40,237 nucleotides of DNA from positions 111,446 through 151,682 of the forward strand of contig CALSPN010000007.1 in assembly GCA_943788245.1 (NCBI GenBank), in the 5' to 3' direction. Each line of letters starts with the position of its first letter. Within the stretch, counting starts at the first letter, position 1. The notes below the pieces were generated by a model that saw nothing but the letters and a program-made list of their open reading frames with translations, was not told the DNA's origin and made no database searches. The position numbers and the translations under genes are program-made. Of this stretch, positions 1 through 9,998 are shown piece after piece. The stretch comes from an uncultured Verrucomicrobiae bacterium (GTDB taxonomy: Bacteria; Verrucomicrobiota; Verrucomicrobiia; Limisphaerales; AAA164-E04).

Positions 1-2602
1 GAATCACCGGACAACCTAATTGCGCTTGACCTCGATTTGGCGGATTTTGCAGTACACGACCCAATCTTGGATTTGCTCAACGTCATCCAATCCGAACGCA
101 TGGCAAGTGGAGAGATCAAGGCTTTGGTCAACAAACTTTCACAGCAGAAGGCATCCCTCAAGGAAGCCAACCATTCTCTTGAGGAACAAAACCGAACTGT
201 GCTGAAGACGCAGCAAGAGTTGGAGATACAAGCCTCGGAGGCAAGGAAGCTGGCCCACGTGGCAAGCCGCACTGACAATGCAGTGATCATCACCAACGAT
301 CGCGGAGAAATTGAATGGGTCAATGAAAGTTTTGAGAAACTTACAGAATTCAATTTGAACGAGGTCAAGGGAATCACCCCAGGAAAGTTACTTCAGGGAC
401 CTGAAACAGATCAGAAAACCGTAAAAACACATGAACGATTGCCTCAAAAACCATGAGGGGTTCAATGTGGAAATTATCAACTATTCCAAGTCTGGACGAA
501 GGTATTGGATTCGAATTGAGGTTCAGCCCATATTGGATTCAAAGGCGGAGTTGACCAATTTTATTGCGGTTGAAACAGACATTACCGCACAAAAACTTAC
601 TGAGGACAGTTTGCATGCGGCCAAAGTCAAGGCTGAGCTGGCCAATGCTGCCATGAGTGAATTTCTGGCTACTGTGAGCCATGAGATTCGCACACCGATG
701 AACGGAATCATTGGCATGCTTGAAATCCTGATGGATACCAAACTCGAAAGAGAGCAGCGAAATTATATATCGTTGATCAGGGTCAGCTCCGAATCGCTCG
801 TAAAAATAATCAACGATGTCTTAGATCTTTCCAAAATCCAATCCGATCGATTCGAGCTTGAATTAAAGCCATTCGAATTGAGAAAACTTACCGATGAAGT
901 CGTTTTGCTAATGTCCTATGCAGCAACCAAGAAAAAACTGGATTTTGAAGTCTTGGTGCATACGGAATTACCAAACAATTGGATTGGAGATGGCTCACGC
1001 TTAAGACAAATCCTGATCAATCTGGTGGGTAATGCCATCAAATTCACCGAGGAAGGCTCAGTTGAGGTTAGAGTTGGGATCACAGACGAATCATCTGAGG
1101 AATCCCCCATCGTGTATTTTGAAGTTTCAGATACAGGTGTCGGAATTCCCACGGAACGTTTGAATGACATTTTCAAACCATTCACTCAGCTGGGTAGATT
1201 TGGCAGCCACAATCAGCAAGGAACCGGTCTGGGGCTTTCCATTTGCAGTCAGTTGGTCAATATGATGCATGGCAAGATTGAGGTTGAGTCCACACATGGC
1301 CAAGGAAGCAGCTTCAGAGTGGAAGTGCCGTTCGAGACTGATACGAAGAAGCAACCCAAGCCCAGATCCTCTATCTTTGGTAAAAAAGCCATTACGGTCA
1401 TACCCAACTCAATGGAAAGGGAAGTGATTGAAAACCATCTAAAAACGAAAGGGATGAAATGCAGATCTTTTGCCAACCCCAAAGAAGGGTTTGACTGCCT
1501 TCAGGAAGCCATTCAACTGAAGGAAGGAATCAAGTATTTCATGTTCTCCGAGAATTTACTGGATCACTCAGGATGGGGCAATCTCGAGGAAATCTTCAAG
1601 CAAGCCAAGGAACAAAACGAAACATTTCAAGTCACCGTCATCGCCCGAGCTACATCAAAGGCCGCTAAGAGTAAGGATTACCCTTTTTATTATGAAATCC
1701 TTTACCGTCCTCTGACTTATGAGGCCACAGGACAAATACATCGAGCAACGGGAGCTCAAGAAATTCCTGATAGTCAGAAAAGTCTTTCAGGAGGCATTAC
1801 CAAACAATCAGAACTCTTTGACAAGAGCATCACTGTTTTGCTTGTCGAAGATCACCCGATTAATATTCAGCAAATGACCATATTGCTGAAGCGTCTGGGT
1901 ATTATTCCTGATATTGCAAGAAACGGATTAGAGGCGGTGGAAGCAGTGAAGAAGAAGGTTTACGATGTGTTGTTGATGGACTGCCAGATGCCGGTCATGG
2001 ACGGAATAGAGGCTACGCGAGAAATCCGAAAGCTCTACTCGAAAGGCTCATTGGTGAAAAACCCTTACATCATCGCAATTACCGCTTTTGCGCTTAAAGG
2101 AGATCGTGAAAAGTGCTTGGAGGCGGGTATGGACAACTACATCAGCAAACCCGTTTATAAAAAAGATGTCATCGAAACTCTGAAAGTCGCACTGAAAACT
2201 GAAAAACAGGGAGCATCAAACTCAAACTCAAATCAAACCAAAAAATATCCATTGGATGCAGAGTCGGCCTTTGAAAAACTCTGCAGTGAGCTAAGCAAGG
2301 AGGCTGCACTGACTCTGACTCAAGCACTGATCGAATTGCTGCCAGGTAAACGTCAGGAACTGGAACAAATTTTTGAAACTGATGAGCGGGAGGCCATTTC
2401 CAGATTTGGACACAGCATGAAAAGTATTTGCCGCATGAACGGACTTCAGGAACTTGCAGAATTGAATGCTGAGCTTGAAGGTTCTGCCAAAGATCTCAAT
2501 AAGCAGGATTTGGGGGTGTTGATCAAAGTTATCCAGCGCGAAATTAAAGATGCAGAGATTAATCTGACTGAGTTGGTCCAAACCCACTCGTTAACCGTTT
2601 GA
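1..2602 (+). CDS. Hybrid sensor histidine kinase (PAS-HisKA-HATPase-REC-REC-HPt), 5' partial, one frameshift
   Basis: Multi-step phosphorelay kinase. The frame is open from base 1, so the gene starts upstream of the window; 866 residues are visible. In visible numbering: coiled coil about 33-84; PAS/PAC about 88-200; HisKA with H227 in [14 protein letters not shown]; HATPase with N box NLVGNAIKF (N344), DTGVGIP and GTGLGLS; a degenerate receiver-like segment about 460-585; a true receiver with phospho-acceptor D660 in [12 protein letters not shown] and the late Lys in SKP; an HPt domain with H804 in RFGHSMKS. The PAS resembles LOV domains (LLQGPETD, then [10 protein letters not shown]) but has Pro-Gly-Lys where the photoactive Cys would lie. 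The frame breaks inside the PAS: A5 at 423-427 has one A too many, and removing it joins the two halves cleanly. No response-regulator partner lies downstream. The ligand is unknown. Confidence 0.93.
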
Positions 2603-3080
2603 TTAAACTTGGGATCCTGCATGTAAATAAACGATTGGGACCGCTTGTGGAGCTCAAGCGATTACATTGTTTGAGAGGCACAAATCAACCAGCGAAAAAA
2701 TCAGCTGAGTTGTGAAAGTTCATTTTTTCCTAATTCGGTCGTTGCCTATACCGAAACAAGGTGAGATCCAAATACTGGCAATTCTGATAGCTCTTCCTGA
2801 AGACAACTATTATTCCTGGGAGAACATTGATGAAACCAGAGTGATTGAATGATAATGCCCCCCTTGTTGAGTGTAGATTTATTGCGTTCATAATCGAAGG
2901 TGATTCGACCAACGCGACTCATTGAGAAGGATCATCATTTTTCCAAAGACAGATTGTAAGGCCAGGTTCTTTGTCAATTGAGCGGCTGGCCTTGCTGGAG
3001 GTGTATTGATTGAAATCAACGACTTTTCATATTGGACAAATTACCCGACGCACTCGAATGCTCTCCTCTGAAATCCGCCT
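2603..3080. other. Intergenic region between convergent genes
   Basis: A stretch of 478 bases between the kinase (+) and the EEP hydrolase (-). I find no credible gene: the only longer frames have no family resemblance and no start context. The single structured element is the inverted repeat at 2958-2993, listed separately. Confidence 0.5.
2958..2993. terminator. Inverted repeat, possible bidirectional terminator
   Basis: AAGGCCAG at 2958-2965 pairs perfectly with CTGGCCTT at 2986-2993, leaving a 20-base loop. It sits between two convergent genes, where a shared terminator is expected. The stem is short, the loop long and there is no clear T tract, so this is a weak call. Confidence 0.25.
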
Positions 3081-3839
3081 CTATTTGAAATCTTCGTTCA
3101 AAATCAGCTCGGCAAAAACTGGATTATGATCCGAGGCTAAGGGAGCCTGTATGATGCGAGATGATTTGAGCTGGACCTTGGCTCCGGGTGATGAAAGCAG
3201 GTAATCGATCCCGTCATGGGTTTCAAGACAATCATTCCATCCTTGTTTCCAAAGTAAATCCATGGGTGCGGTCTGGGGCCGTGCATTAAAGTCACCCGCA
3301 AGCAGCGTGAGATTGTCTGTATTCTTGGGGATGATCTGAATCATGCGTTGAACCTGCTCCAAACGAGTCTCGGCGCTTAGATGACAGAGATGAGCGTTGA
3401 ATAACTGAATCAAAGGCCAATCGTCGCCTAATTCAATCTTTGCTTCCAGCACGATCCGTGGCTCTTGACCTATGCGATAAGGAAGGGCGAACGTGCATTT
3501 TGAATGGATGTTACCGCGAGCCATGATGGCGAGCCCATAGGCACCTCCTTGAAAATTCAAGGCCTTTCCAAAAACAACCTGATAGTCCAAGAGATCGGCC
3601 AGTCGCTTTGCTTGATCCACCTGCTGGGTGCGTAAGGTCTCACGATCAACTTCCTGCAGGGCAACAATGTGAGGGTCGGCTTTACGGATAATGGCTGCGA
3701 TGCGTTCGTAGTCCACTTTTCCGTCCACCCCTTCGGCGTGATGAATATTGTAGGTCATGATCCGCAATGAACGGTTTCCTTCGGCAGCCACCAGAAGCGA
3801 CACGAATAAAAAGAGAAAAGAAAAGATGCGTGGGTTCAT
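3081..3839 (-). CDS. Secreted endonuclease/exonuclease/phosphatase family hydrolase
   Basis: 252-residue protein of the EEP (DNase I-like) fold: metal-dependent phosphodiester or phosphomonoester hydrolysis. The family motifs appear in order: MTYNIHH (N31), ALQEVDRET (E63), NAHLCH (H150), AGDFNARP (D183, N185) and ASDHNPV (D237, H238), so the catalytic set looks complete. Residues 4-20 are a hydrophobic signal peptide ending near VAAEG, so it is exported. I chose the ATG at 3839: the longer frame to 3938 would run into the preceding gene and bury the signal peptide. It follows the deoxyhypusine-synthase-like gene after 67 bases and may share its transcript. The substrate cannot be read from sequence; secreted members include nucleases, sphingomyelinase-like and phosphoinositide phosphatase-like enzymes. 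Confidence 0.88.
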   Translation of the reverse strand: MNPRIFSFLFLFVSLLVAAEGNRSLRIMTYNIHHAEGVDGKVDYERIAAIIRKADPHIVALQEVDRETLRTQQVDQAKRLADLLDYQVVFGKALNFQGGAYGLAIMARGNIHSKCTFALPYRIGQEPRIVLEAKIELGDDWPLIQLFNAHLCHLSAETRLEQVQRMIQIIPKNTDNLTLLAGDFNARPQTAPMDLLWKQGWNDCLETHDGIDYLLSSPGAKVQLKSSRIIQAPLASDHNPVFAELILNEDFK

Positions 3840-3906
3840 ATTGAGAAGATCGTTGGTACTGGGTGATGATTGGAAAGTAAATCCCGGAAAGAACGCTACC
3901 AACCTT

Positions 3907-5010
3907 TTATTTGGCTTTGTGTTTCTTCCCAATGTCATTGGCTTTTTGGACCCCTTTCCTTCCGATGCTTGTTTTGGATACAGATCCCACTTTCAGATAC
4001 GCAGATTTCAACGTATTCAACATGGTATCACGATGGTTGTAGAGCCGCTTATGTTTTCTCCTTGGACTTCTGGAAAGGCAATAAGCAGTGAGCAGTGGCA
4101 GCGAGACCGTTGTATCGACATAGGCCACGACACAGTCAGGCAGCGTCGCCGGGTCCACTTTCCCCCAGCTGACCGCCTCTGCAGGAGTCGCCCCACTCAG
4201 GCCGCCTGTATCAGGCCGAGCATCTGTACATTGAAGAAAGTAATCATGCCCTTTCTCTTCAATCCCCATGATTTCCTGAATCTGAGGTTCAGTCTGCAAC
4301 ATGAAATTCTTTGGAGACCCACCACCTAAAATAAAAACGGAAGATGTATGACCTGTCGATTTCGCTGCATAAACAATGGACGCGGTCTGATTGACATCGC
4401 GGTTTGTATCGAAACTAACAGCCTGGTCTCGCAAGGACATGGCCGCCACGTTCATTCCGATCGAACTGTCTCCCGGACTGCTTGTAAAAATCGGAATCCC
4501 ATACCTGTAAGCTGTGGCCAGCACAGATGTATCCTTCAGATTCAATGCCTTGGCTCTGGCATCAACATACTTGCCCAGTAGATAATGAAATTCGTCTGTT
4601 CCAAGAGAACGTTGAAACTCCGGCCCTTGAATGACACTTCTCACAAAGGCATCGGTATCGAGAAGAACGTTATAATCAAAAATCACATCGTAGATGCGAA
4701 TCACGCCATGTTTGTGCAAGTCCACATCGTCTAAAAACGGTGATCCTTGATGAAGGGAGAGGTCCAGACCGTAGTGAAGATCATGATATAAATTGGCTCC
4801 TGTGGATACTACCCAGTCAACGAAACCAGCCTTCATCCATGGAATCAGGCAGGACTTCCCCAATCCGGCCGGTGTCAATGCCCCTGTAAGACTCATCCCA
4901 ACGTAACCGTTTTCAGGCAACATTTTGTCCGTCAAAAGTCGAGCAGCTTCTCTTAAGCGCCCCCCATTGTATGCTAGAAATGTTTCATCAATAAGATCAG
5001 CAGCTTTCAT
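3907..5010 (-). CDS. Deoxyhypusine synthase-family protein (bacterial DHS-like)
   Basis: 367-residue protein. [16 protein letters not shown] near the N terminus, [11 protein letters not shown] (70-80), [11 protein letters not shown] and [16 protein letters not shown] match the DHS family. K284 in SWGK is at the place of the eukaryotic lysine that carries the aminobutyl group from spermidine. The segment [11 protein letters not shown] (about 229-239) has Asn-Phe where eukaryotic DHS has a His-His pair that includes the catalytic base, so the reaction may differ. Bacteria have EF-P rather than eIF5A, so classical hypusination is unlikely; an aminobutyl transfer in polyamine synthesis (homospermidine-like) is a reasonable inference. 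The tail is Lys/Arg rich. I chose the ATG at 5010, with AGGGGGAA upstream, over a GTG at 5085. Confidence 0.85.
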   Translation of the reverse strand: MKAADLIDETFLAYNGGRLREAARLLTDKMLPENGYVGMSLTGALTPAGLGKSCLIPWMKAGFVDWVVSTGANLYHDLHYGLDLSLHQGSPFLDDVDLHKHGVIRIYDVIFDYNVLLDTDAFVRSVIQGPEFQRSLGTDEFHYLLGKYVDARAKALNLKDTSVLATAYRYGIPIFTSSPGDSSIGMNVAAMSLRDQAVSFDTNRDVNQTASIVYAAKSTGHTSSVFILGGGSPKNFMLQTEPQIQEIMGIEEKGHDYFLQCTDARPDTGGLSGATPAEAVSWGKVDPATLPDCVVAYVDTTVSLPLLTAYCLSRSPRRKHKRLYNHRDTMLNTLKSAYLKVGSVSKTSIGRKGVQKANDIGKKHKAK

Positions 5011-5128
5011 ATTTTTACTGATTCCCCCTGGATTTAATCGGGGGAAAGAAGAAAGCGGACATGATTTGGAATGCTTCTTGTTCACAGTTTAAGTTTGCCG
5101 ATATCAATCACCATTAATCAACGGGAAT

Positions 5129-6235
5129 TTATCGCAGATTTAACAGTGCAAGTTCCTCCACGAATACGCGACGAGCTAAGCTCAGGTCAGAAATGTTTCC
5201 CAGCGGCAACAAGCCGACAAGCCGAGTCTGATCCAGCACAGGCAGTAGCATCCCCGGATGCCTCTGGTATTGGGTCATGGTCGACTCCAATGACTGATCT
5301 GCCTCTACTGTTTTGAGTTCGGTTGTCATGATGGTATCGACATGCGTGGATGGTGGATGATTTTTTAATCCATCAAGAACATTGTGAATTCCTATCATTC
5401 CCACCAATTCATCACGATCATTCGTCACTGGAAACTCAGTCTGCTTGCCCGCAAGAATCCGATTAGTCATTTGCAGCAAAGTGCAGGCGGTGTGAGCTGT
5501 GTAAAAGTCGCGTATCATGAAATGTCTGATTGTATTCCCCTGCCGTTGATGCTTCGAAACAGCCCATCGTGCTTCTTGCCCGGCACCAAACCAAACCACA
5601 AGTGCAATGAAGATAAGAAATGGATTCTTGATCCAGAATAAACCAGCAAAAACGAAAAGAAGGGCCATCAAACGCCCCAATGAAGCAGCAATCCGTGTGG
5701 CTTTTGCATAATCCATCCGTGATGCCAGAAAAGCCCTCAGGACCCTCCCTCCATCCATGGGGAACGCCGGTAGCAGATTGAATCCTATCATGATCAGATT
5801 GACAGTCATTAGATTGACGCCCCCCTCGTGAGTGAAGATACTTTGAAAATCTGCGCTTACTCCCTCTACCAGTAGAATCCAGATGAATAGTAGACAGACA
5901 ATCACAACATTGACGGCAGGGCCGGCCAGAGCTACCCATAATTCCTGTGAAGGTTTCTCTGGAATTTTTTCCAGACGGGCGACTCCACCTATGGGCAGCA
6001 ACGTGACATCACGAGTCCCAACTCCAAAATGGCGTGCCATCAGGATGTGACCGAATTCATGCGCCAGCACGCATGCAAATAGAGCAAGGAAGGATAAGAT
6101 GCCAATGACAGCCGTAAGAACGGAGTCCGAAGCACTCACTTCGGCAAAACCAACAACCACCAATAAAAGGATGAAGGTTACATGTAAATAAACGCCTACG
6201 CCCGCAATCTGGAAAATTCTAAAGGACCAGGACAT
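5129..6235 (-). CDS. Site-2 protease family membrane metalloprotease with CBS domain pair
   Basis: 368-residue M50 family protein. A polytopic membrane part (about 1-225) carries the zinc motif HEFGH (59-63) and the second metal motif NLLPAFPMDGG (Asp161). The cytoplasmic tail (about 235-365) holds two CBS repeats, which in related proteins bind adenine nucleotides and adjust protease activity. The length and order fit the S2P/CBS group that cleaves membrane-bound anti-sigma factors or other membrane proteins. It lies 27 bases after the YugP-like zinc peptidase gene on the same strand, so the two membrane metalloproteases are probably co-transcribed. No sigma/anti-sigma pair is present nearby, so the substrate is unknown. 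Confidence 0.92.
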   Translation of the reverse strand: MSWSFRIFQIAGVGVYLHVTFILLLVVVGFAEVSASDSVLTAVIGILSFLALFACVLAHEFGHILMARHFGVGTRDVTLLPIGGVARLEKIPEKPSQELWVALAGPAVNVVIVCLLFIWILLVEGVSADFQSIFTHEGGVNLMTVNLIMIGFNLLPAFPMDGGRVLRAFLASRMDYAKATRIAASLGRLMALLFVFAGLFWIKNPFLIFIALVVWFGAGQEARWAVSKHQRQGNTIRHFMIRDFYTAHTACTLLQMTNRILAGKQTEFPVTNDRDELVGMIGIHNVLDGLKNHPPSTHVDTIMTTELKTVEADQSLESTMTQYQRHPGMLLPVLDQTRLVGLLPLGNISDLSLARRVFVEELALLNLR

Positions 6236-6262
6236 GTTGTCTAGCGGCTGTTGGAGTGCTGC

Positions 6263-6949
6263 TTAATCGTCGCTACCGCCCGTCACGAAAGGAAGGATGT
6301 AGTAAAGAAACCAACCCAAACTGGAAATAAAGGCTGCTACGTAAGTAAACGCAGCCGCGTTGAGCACCTTGGAAACACCTTCATCTTCAGTGGATGTGGA
6401 TGTAAAACCCATCTGGTTGAGGACCACTTTGGCCCTTCGAGAAGCATCGAATTCAACGGGAAGCGTGACCAGATTGAAAGCCATGATGACTCCCCAGCAT
6501 AGTGCCAGTATTGGCAGCGCGATTTGAAACGGAATTAATCCAAGGAATAACCCGCCGATCATGATCCAGGTAAGCATGCCATTGGCGAAAGAAGTGATTC
6601 CAACAGATGCCATCCTAAACTTGAGAGGGCCGTAGGACTGTTGGTGCTGCAAGGCATGACCGCATTCATGGGCTGCAACAGCAATCGCAGAAATGGACGT
6701 GCCGTGGTAATTTTGATCAGAGAGAACCAGACGCTTGCGAATAGGATCGTAATGATCGTTGAGCTGCCCGCGTTGAACATGTATGCCGACATCATGTATC
6801 CCGGCAGACCGAAGGATCTGAGCGGCAACATCGCCCCCGCTGTAGCCGTTGTGTGCCCGAATTTGGCTGTAGTGTGCAAAACAGCGTTTGACTTTGGCCT
6901 GCGCCCAAAATCCAATCACCAAAGTTCCAATGAGAACGATCCAAAACAT
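6263..6949 (-). CDS. YugP-like membrane zinc metallopeptidase
   Basis: 228-residue protein of the Zn_peptidase_2 (YugP) family. An N-terminal membrane segment (1-16) is followed by a soluble part with the motif HECGHALQH (His94, Glu95, His98), two or three central membrane helices (about 115-165), the family motif VTLPVEFDAS with a likely third metal ligand Glu166, and a C-terminal helix. The length is typical. It is the first gene of a probable two-gene unit with the site-2 protease. The biological substrate of this family is poorly known; a role in membrane protein quality control is an inference. Confidence 0.93.
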   Translation of the reverse strand: MFWIVLIGTLVIGFWAQAKVKRCFAHYSQIRAHNGYSGGDVAAQILRSAGIHDVGIHVQRGQLNDHYDPIRKRLVLSDQNYHGTSISAIAVAAHECGHALQHQQSYGPLKFRMASVGITSFANGMLTWIMIGGLFLGLIPFQIALPILALCWGVIMAFNLVTLPVEFDASRRAKVVLNQMGFTSTSTEDEGVSKVLNAAAFTYVAAFISSLGWFLYYILPFVTGGSDD

Positions 6950-7117
6950 AAGAGAAAATTTAATAAATTAGGTTATCTGCTGGTCTCAAACCAGGAATGA
7001 AATGAACCTGTATCACAATTAGAGATAACGCGGAAACTACCAATTTGCAACTTCTGTCACCAAAAATTCAAATCGACGTCAAGACTGGGTTCAGAAAGTG
7101 ACAGCAGTCAAATTTGA

Positions 7118-7930
7118 TTAGGAGATTCTCTGCCGCATCACCTCGTAAAAGAAAACAGAAGCGGCGCTCGCCACGTTCAGCGAATCCGTATCATGAGCCA
7201 TCGGAATCAATACCTGATCATCGCAGCATGCCAGGATTTCTTCTGAAAGCCCATCCCCCTCGCTTCCAAGAATCACGCAGACGTCCTGATTGAAATTTGC
7301 CTGATGTAAAGCCACTTTATCCGTGTGAGGATGAGCTGCAACCATCCTGACCCTCTTCTGACGCAGGAAATCAAGAGTTTCTGTCAAATTACTGGAATGA
7401 AACACAGGTATTTTAAAGACCGTTCCCATACTGGCATGCACCGCTCGCCGAATGTAGGGACTGCAGGAATTTTGCCCGACAATGATCGCTTGAGCACCAA
7501 ATCCAACGGCGCTACGAACCAGTGCTCCCACATTTTCAGCATTGCTAAGCCCGTCAATGGCAACAAAAAAACGAAGGGGAATGGAGGATTGAAAAAGCGC
7601 GCCGAGATCAGGAGAAGCCGGGACATTTGCAACGGCTTTGATAGCCTGGAAGCAACCGAAACCGGTCAGTTTTTCGATTCCTTTTTTATCCGTGATAAAA
7701 ACATCCATGGATTCCTGACGCTTCTCAAGTTTTTCTCTCAGTGAGTCGAACCAGTGTTGAGTGAGCAGCAGTGAGTGAATGTTAAAATCCGTTTCCAGCA
7801 GACGAGTGACGACCTTTAGGCCCTCAGCCACAAAAAGCCCTTGACCCAGCTGGTCGCTCATTTTGCGCATGGAACGATACGGAGCCAATTCCGGGCACTC
7901 TGTGTCATTGATATTGTGAAGCCGCAACAT
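7118..7930 (-). CDS. TrmH-family (SpoU) RNA 2'-O-methyltransferase
   Basis: 270-residue SPOUT methyltransferase that would methylate a ribose 2'-hydroxyl in tRNA or rRNA using SAM. The three SpoU motifs are present: NAENVGALVRSAVGFGA (motif 1, about 130-146, with the conserved Asn and Arg), VILGSEGDGLSEE (motif 2) and IPMAHDTDSLNVASAASVFFYE (motif 3, about 242-262), which form the knotted SAM site. The N-terminal 110 residues are an RNA-binding substrate domain (LFVAEGLKVV). I used the ATG at 7930 because the longer frame begins inside the preceding gene; only 17 bases then separate it from the PIG-L deacetylase stop, so it is probably co-transcribed although functionally unrelated. The exact RNA target cannot be named. 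Confidence 0.92.
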   Translation of the reverse strand: MLRLHNINDTECPELAPYRSMRKMSDQLGQGLFVAEGLKVVTRLLETDFNIHSLLLTQHWFDSLREKLEKRQESMDVFITDKKGIEKLTGFGCFQAIKAVANVPASPDLGALFQSSIPLRFFVAIDGLSNAENVGALVRSAVGFGAQAIIVGQNSCSPYIRRAVHASMGTVFKIPVFHSSNLTETLDFLRQKRVRMVAAHPHTDKVALHQANFNQDVCVILGSEGDGLSEEILACCDDQVLIPMAHDTDSLNVASAASVFFYEVMRQRIS

Positions 7931-7947
7931 GGTTGGATTGAAAGCAG

Positions 7948-9876
7948 TTACTCGAGGTCGACCCGACCCCAATCTTCAGGCCGCCCCTGCACGCCAGACC
8001 GAGGAGCCCAGGCCAGTCGCGATTCATTGATATTTTCACCAGGCTCAGCATCCGTTTTATCCCCATCGTAAATGATGATATTAAAACCCAGGCGACTGCC
8101 GGAGACAATGTCATCCCCGATCTCATTGAACGGAATTTTCACCCTGATCAAATAACCATGATCTGTTCGCAGTGAAATGAGTTCAGTTCCCGGTGCGGTT
8201 TCTTCGACAGGCCCCTGATTGGAATCAGCGTCGCGAGCGGCTCGTACCTGCCCAAGGGCATCAAAGGGAAATATCCCTATTTTGAATGTTGAAAAACTAT
8301 CCTCAGCTCCCCCCACCGGATCCAGGCAAACCTCCACTGAATCACTCCGCCAGTGCCCCCGGATATCATTGGGTTCGATATTCGAAACAACTCGATCATC
8401 CATGACATCAGCTTCGATGTAAACAAAGGCTCGGTCATGAGCCAACTTCACCAGAGCGCTGCTGTCCTGTGGACCGTCTGCTTTTCCTTGAACCTTGTGT
8501 TCGGGTAGAATACGCAGTGGCTTTACTCTGGCCCAGAAGGGACTATCCCAATCCAGACCTCCATCGGGCATCCTCGATATTTCCACTGTGGGGACAGGGT
8601 GAAGATTGGCCTCTGTTGCAACGGAAATCCCGTTCACTTCGGACCTCATACGGATGCTTCCATCCGCTGGAAGGCCTGCTGGAGGTTTCACTCTGACGGA
8701 TGTTTCAATGTCGAGATGCCCCTTGAGCGAATATGGTACAACGATGGGATCTACACGCCAATCCTTCGGCAAGTGAAACCTCACTTCACCTTCGACAGGG
8801 TCCTTGCCTGGGTTACCTATTTCTAAAACTACATCATTCCATTCACCTGCCACTAAGGGAACATCCGGGTCGAATTGCTGGGAAAGATGTTCAATGAACT
8901 GTTCCCGTGCCCATGCCTTGTAACGCTCAATCCCCGGACGCGTCACAAACCGAAGTTTCAAAGGGGCAGCGCGCGGAAGCTTGGTTGCTGGTGATAAAAT
9001 CAGCGGCGGCGTCAAGTCATCAATCTTGAACGGCAAGCCCCGGAACAAATCCCTTTCTTCAATCATGAACGGAACGACCGAATGGACGAGTGAAAAAGTC
9101 CGGGGCCGTTGGAGCCATGTCGCTCCCCGCATGCGGCCAAAACCTTGAGAACGATGATTCGAAAGAGCCTCACCTGCCAATTGCCCCGCGGAGAGACCGT
9201 CCTGGATGACCGCGGTGGATTCGATCACAGCTTGATGATCTCCCATGGAACCTCCGTAATACAATTTGCGCACTTGCCAGGGATTTATGCCTTCGCGTTC
9301 GATTTGTTTTGGAAATGCAGAGGGATCAGCCGCCAGTCGAAACGCTTCGGTTGCCAGCACACCGGCAGCCTGATGATGGCCATGTTGCCCGGGCCGAGGG
9401 GTAGGATTCATGGTCACGATAATTTCAGGCCGATGATTGCGTATGATCCGCACCAGTCTCTCGAGTGCTTCCTCTTTGTTCCAACGTTTCAAAGTAGCCC
9501 AGATACTTTCGGTATATGCAAAATCAACCTGCTCCAGAAAATACCAATGCCTTACACCCAGCTGAGTCAGGCAATCGCGTAACTCGATTTCCCGCAGGAC
9601 GCCAAGCGATGGACCGTATTGAGTGCCTACCATGTTGCCCCCGCCCTCACCGCGAGTGCAGTAGGTGTTTACAATCGTTTTCCCCTCACCCAGCGCATAG
9701 TGAGCCAGAGTTGAGGCCACGCCTGTTTCATCATCTGGATGCGCAAAAACCCCGAGAATATCTGTCTTGAGCAGAGCACTTCCCTGCGCGGGGACAGCAG
9801 CATCCGCTGAGAAACAAAAAAACAAGCAAGCTGCTTGCAAACAACATAGCGTGCGCAGATGAGAAACTTTCATCAT
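7948..9876 (-). CDS. Secreted PIG-L family deacetylase with C-terminal carbohydrate-binding-like domain
   Basis: 642-residue secreted protein. A signal peptide (1-27, cut near ADAAVPA) is followed by a PIG-L/LmbE N-acetyl-sugar deacetylase domain (about 38-260) with the zinc motif AHPDDE (H46, D49) and the later metal His cluster GQHGHHQAAG (165-172). Next is a beta-rich linker (about 300-460) that looks like an NEW3/alpha-galactosidase-type sandwich (VVLEIGNPGKDPVEGEV). The tail (about 470-640), with WARVKPLRI, VYIEADVMDDRV, SDSVEVCLDP and LAWAPRSG, resembles the CBM9-like sugar-binding fold. The protein probably removes acetyl groups from N-acetylated glycans outside the cytoplasm. The nearby sulfatases fit processing of amino-sugar polymers, which is inference. 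Confidence 0.88.
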   Translation of the reverse strand: MMKVSHLRTLCCLQAACLFFCFSADAAVPAQGSALLKTDILGVFAHPDDETGVASTLAHYALGEGKTIVNTYCTRGEGGGNMVGTQYGPSLGVLREIELRDCLTQLGVRHWYFLEQVDFAYTESIWATLKRWNKEEALERLVRIIRNHRPEIIVTMNPTPRPGQHGHHQAAGVLATEAFRLAADPSAFPKQIEREGINPWQVRKLYYGGSMGDHQAVIESTAVIQDGLSAGQLAGEALSNHRSQGFGRMRGATWLQRPRTFSLVHSVVPFMIEERDLFRGLPFKIDDLTPPLILSPATKLPRAAPLKLRFVTRPGIERYKAWAREQFIEHLSQQFDPDVPLVAGEWNDVVLEIGNPGKDPVEGEVRFHLPKDWRVDPIVVPYSLKGHLDIETSVRVKPPAGLPADGSIRMRSEVNGISVATEANLHPVPTVEISRMPDGGLDWDSPFWARVKPLRILPEHKVQGKADGPQDSSALVKLAHDRAFVYIEADVMDDRVVSNIEPNDIRGHWRSDSVEVCLDPVGGAEDSFSTFKIGIFPFDALGQVRAARDADSNQGPVEETAPGTELISLRTDHGYLIRVKIPFNEIGDDIVSGSRLGFNIIIYDGDKTDAEPGENINESRLAWAPRSGVQGRPEDWGRVDLE

Positions 9877-9998
9877 CGGGAGAGGGCTTTCAATATCACA
9901 ATCAGTTAAAGTAAGTCTTTCAAAGACTTGAAAAAGAGTCCACAGGGATAAAATTGCCCTGATTCAAGAGTGCAACGCACTAGTCCCACTATTCTTAA

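Noticed and set aside
3757..4329. A plus-strand open frame of 190 codons
   Set aside because: It is antisense to the DHS-like and EEP genes, with Arg/Cys/Pro-rich shadow composition and no domain.
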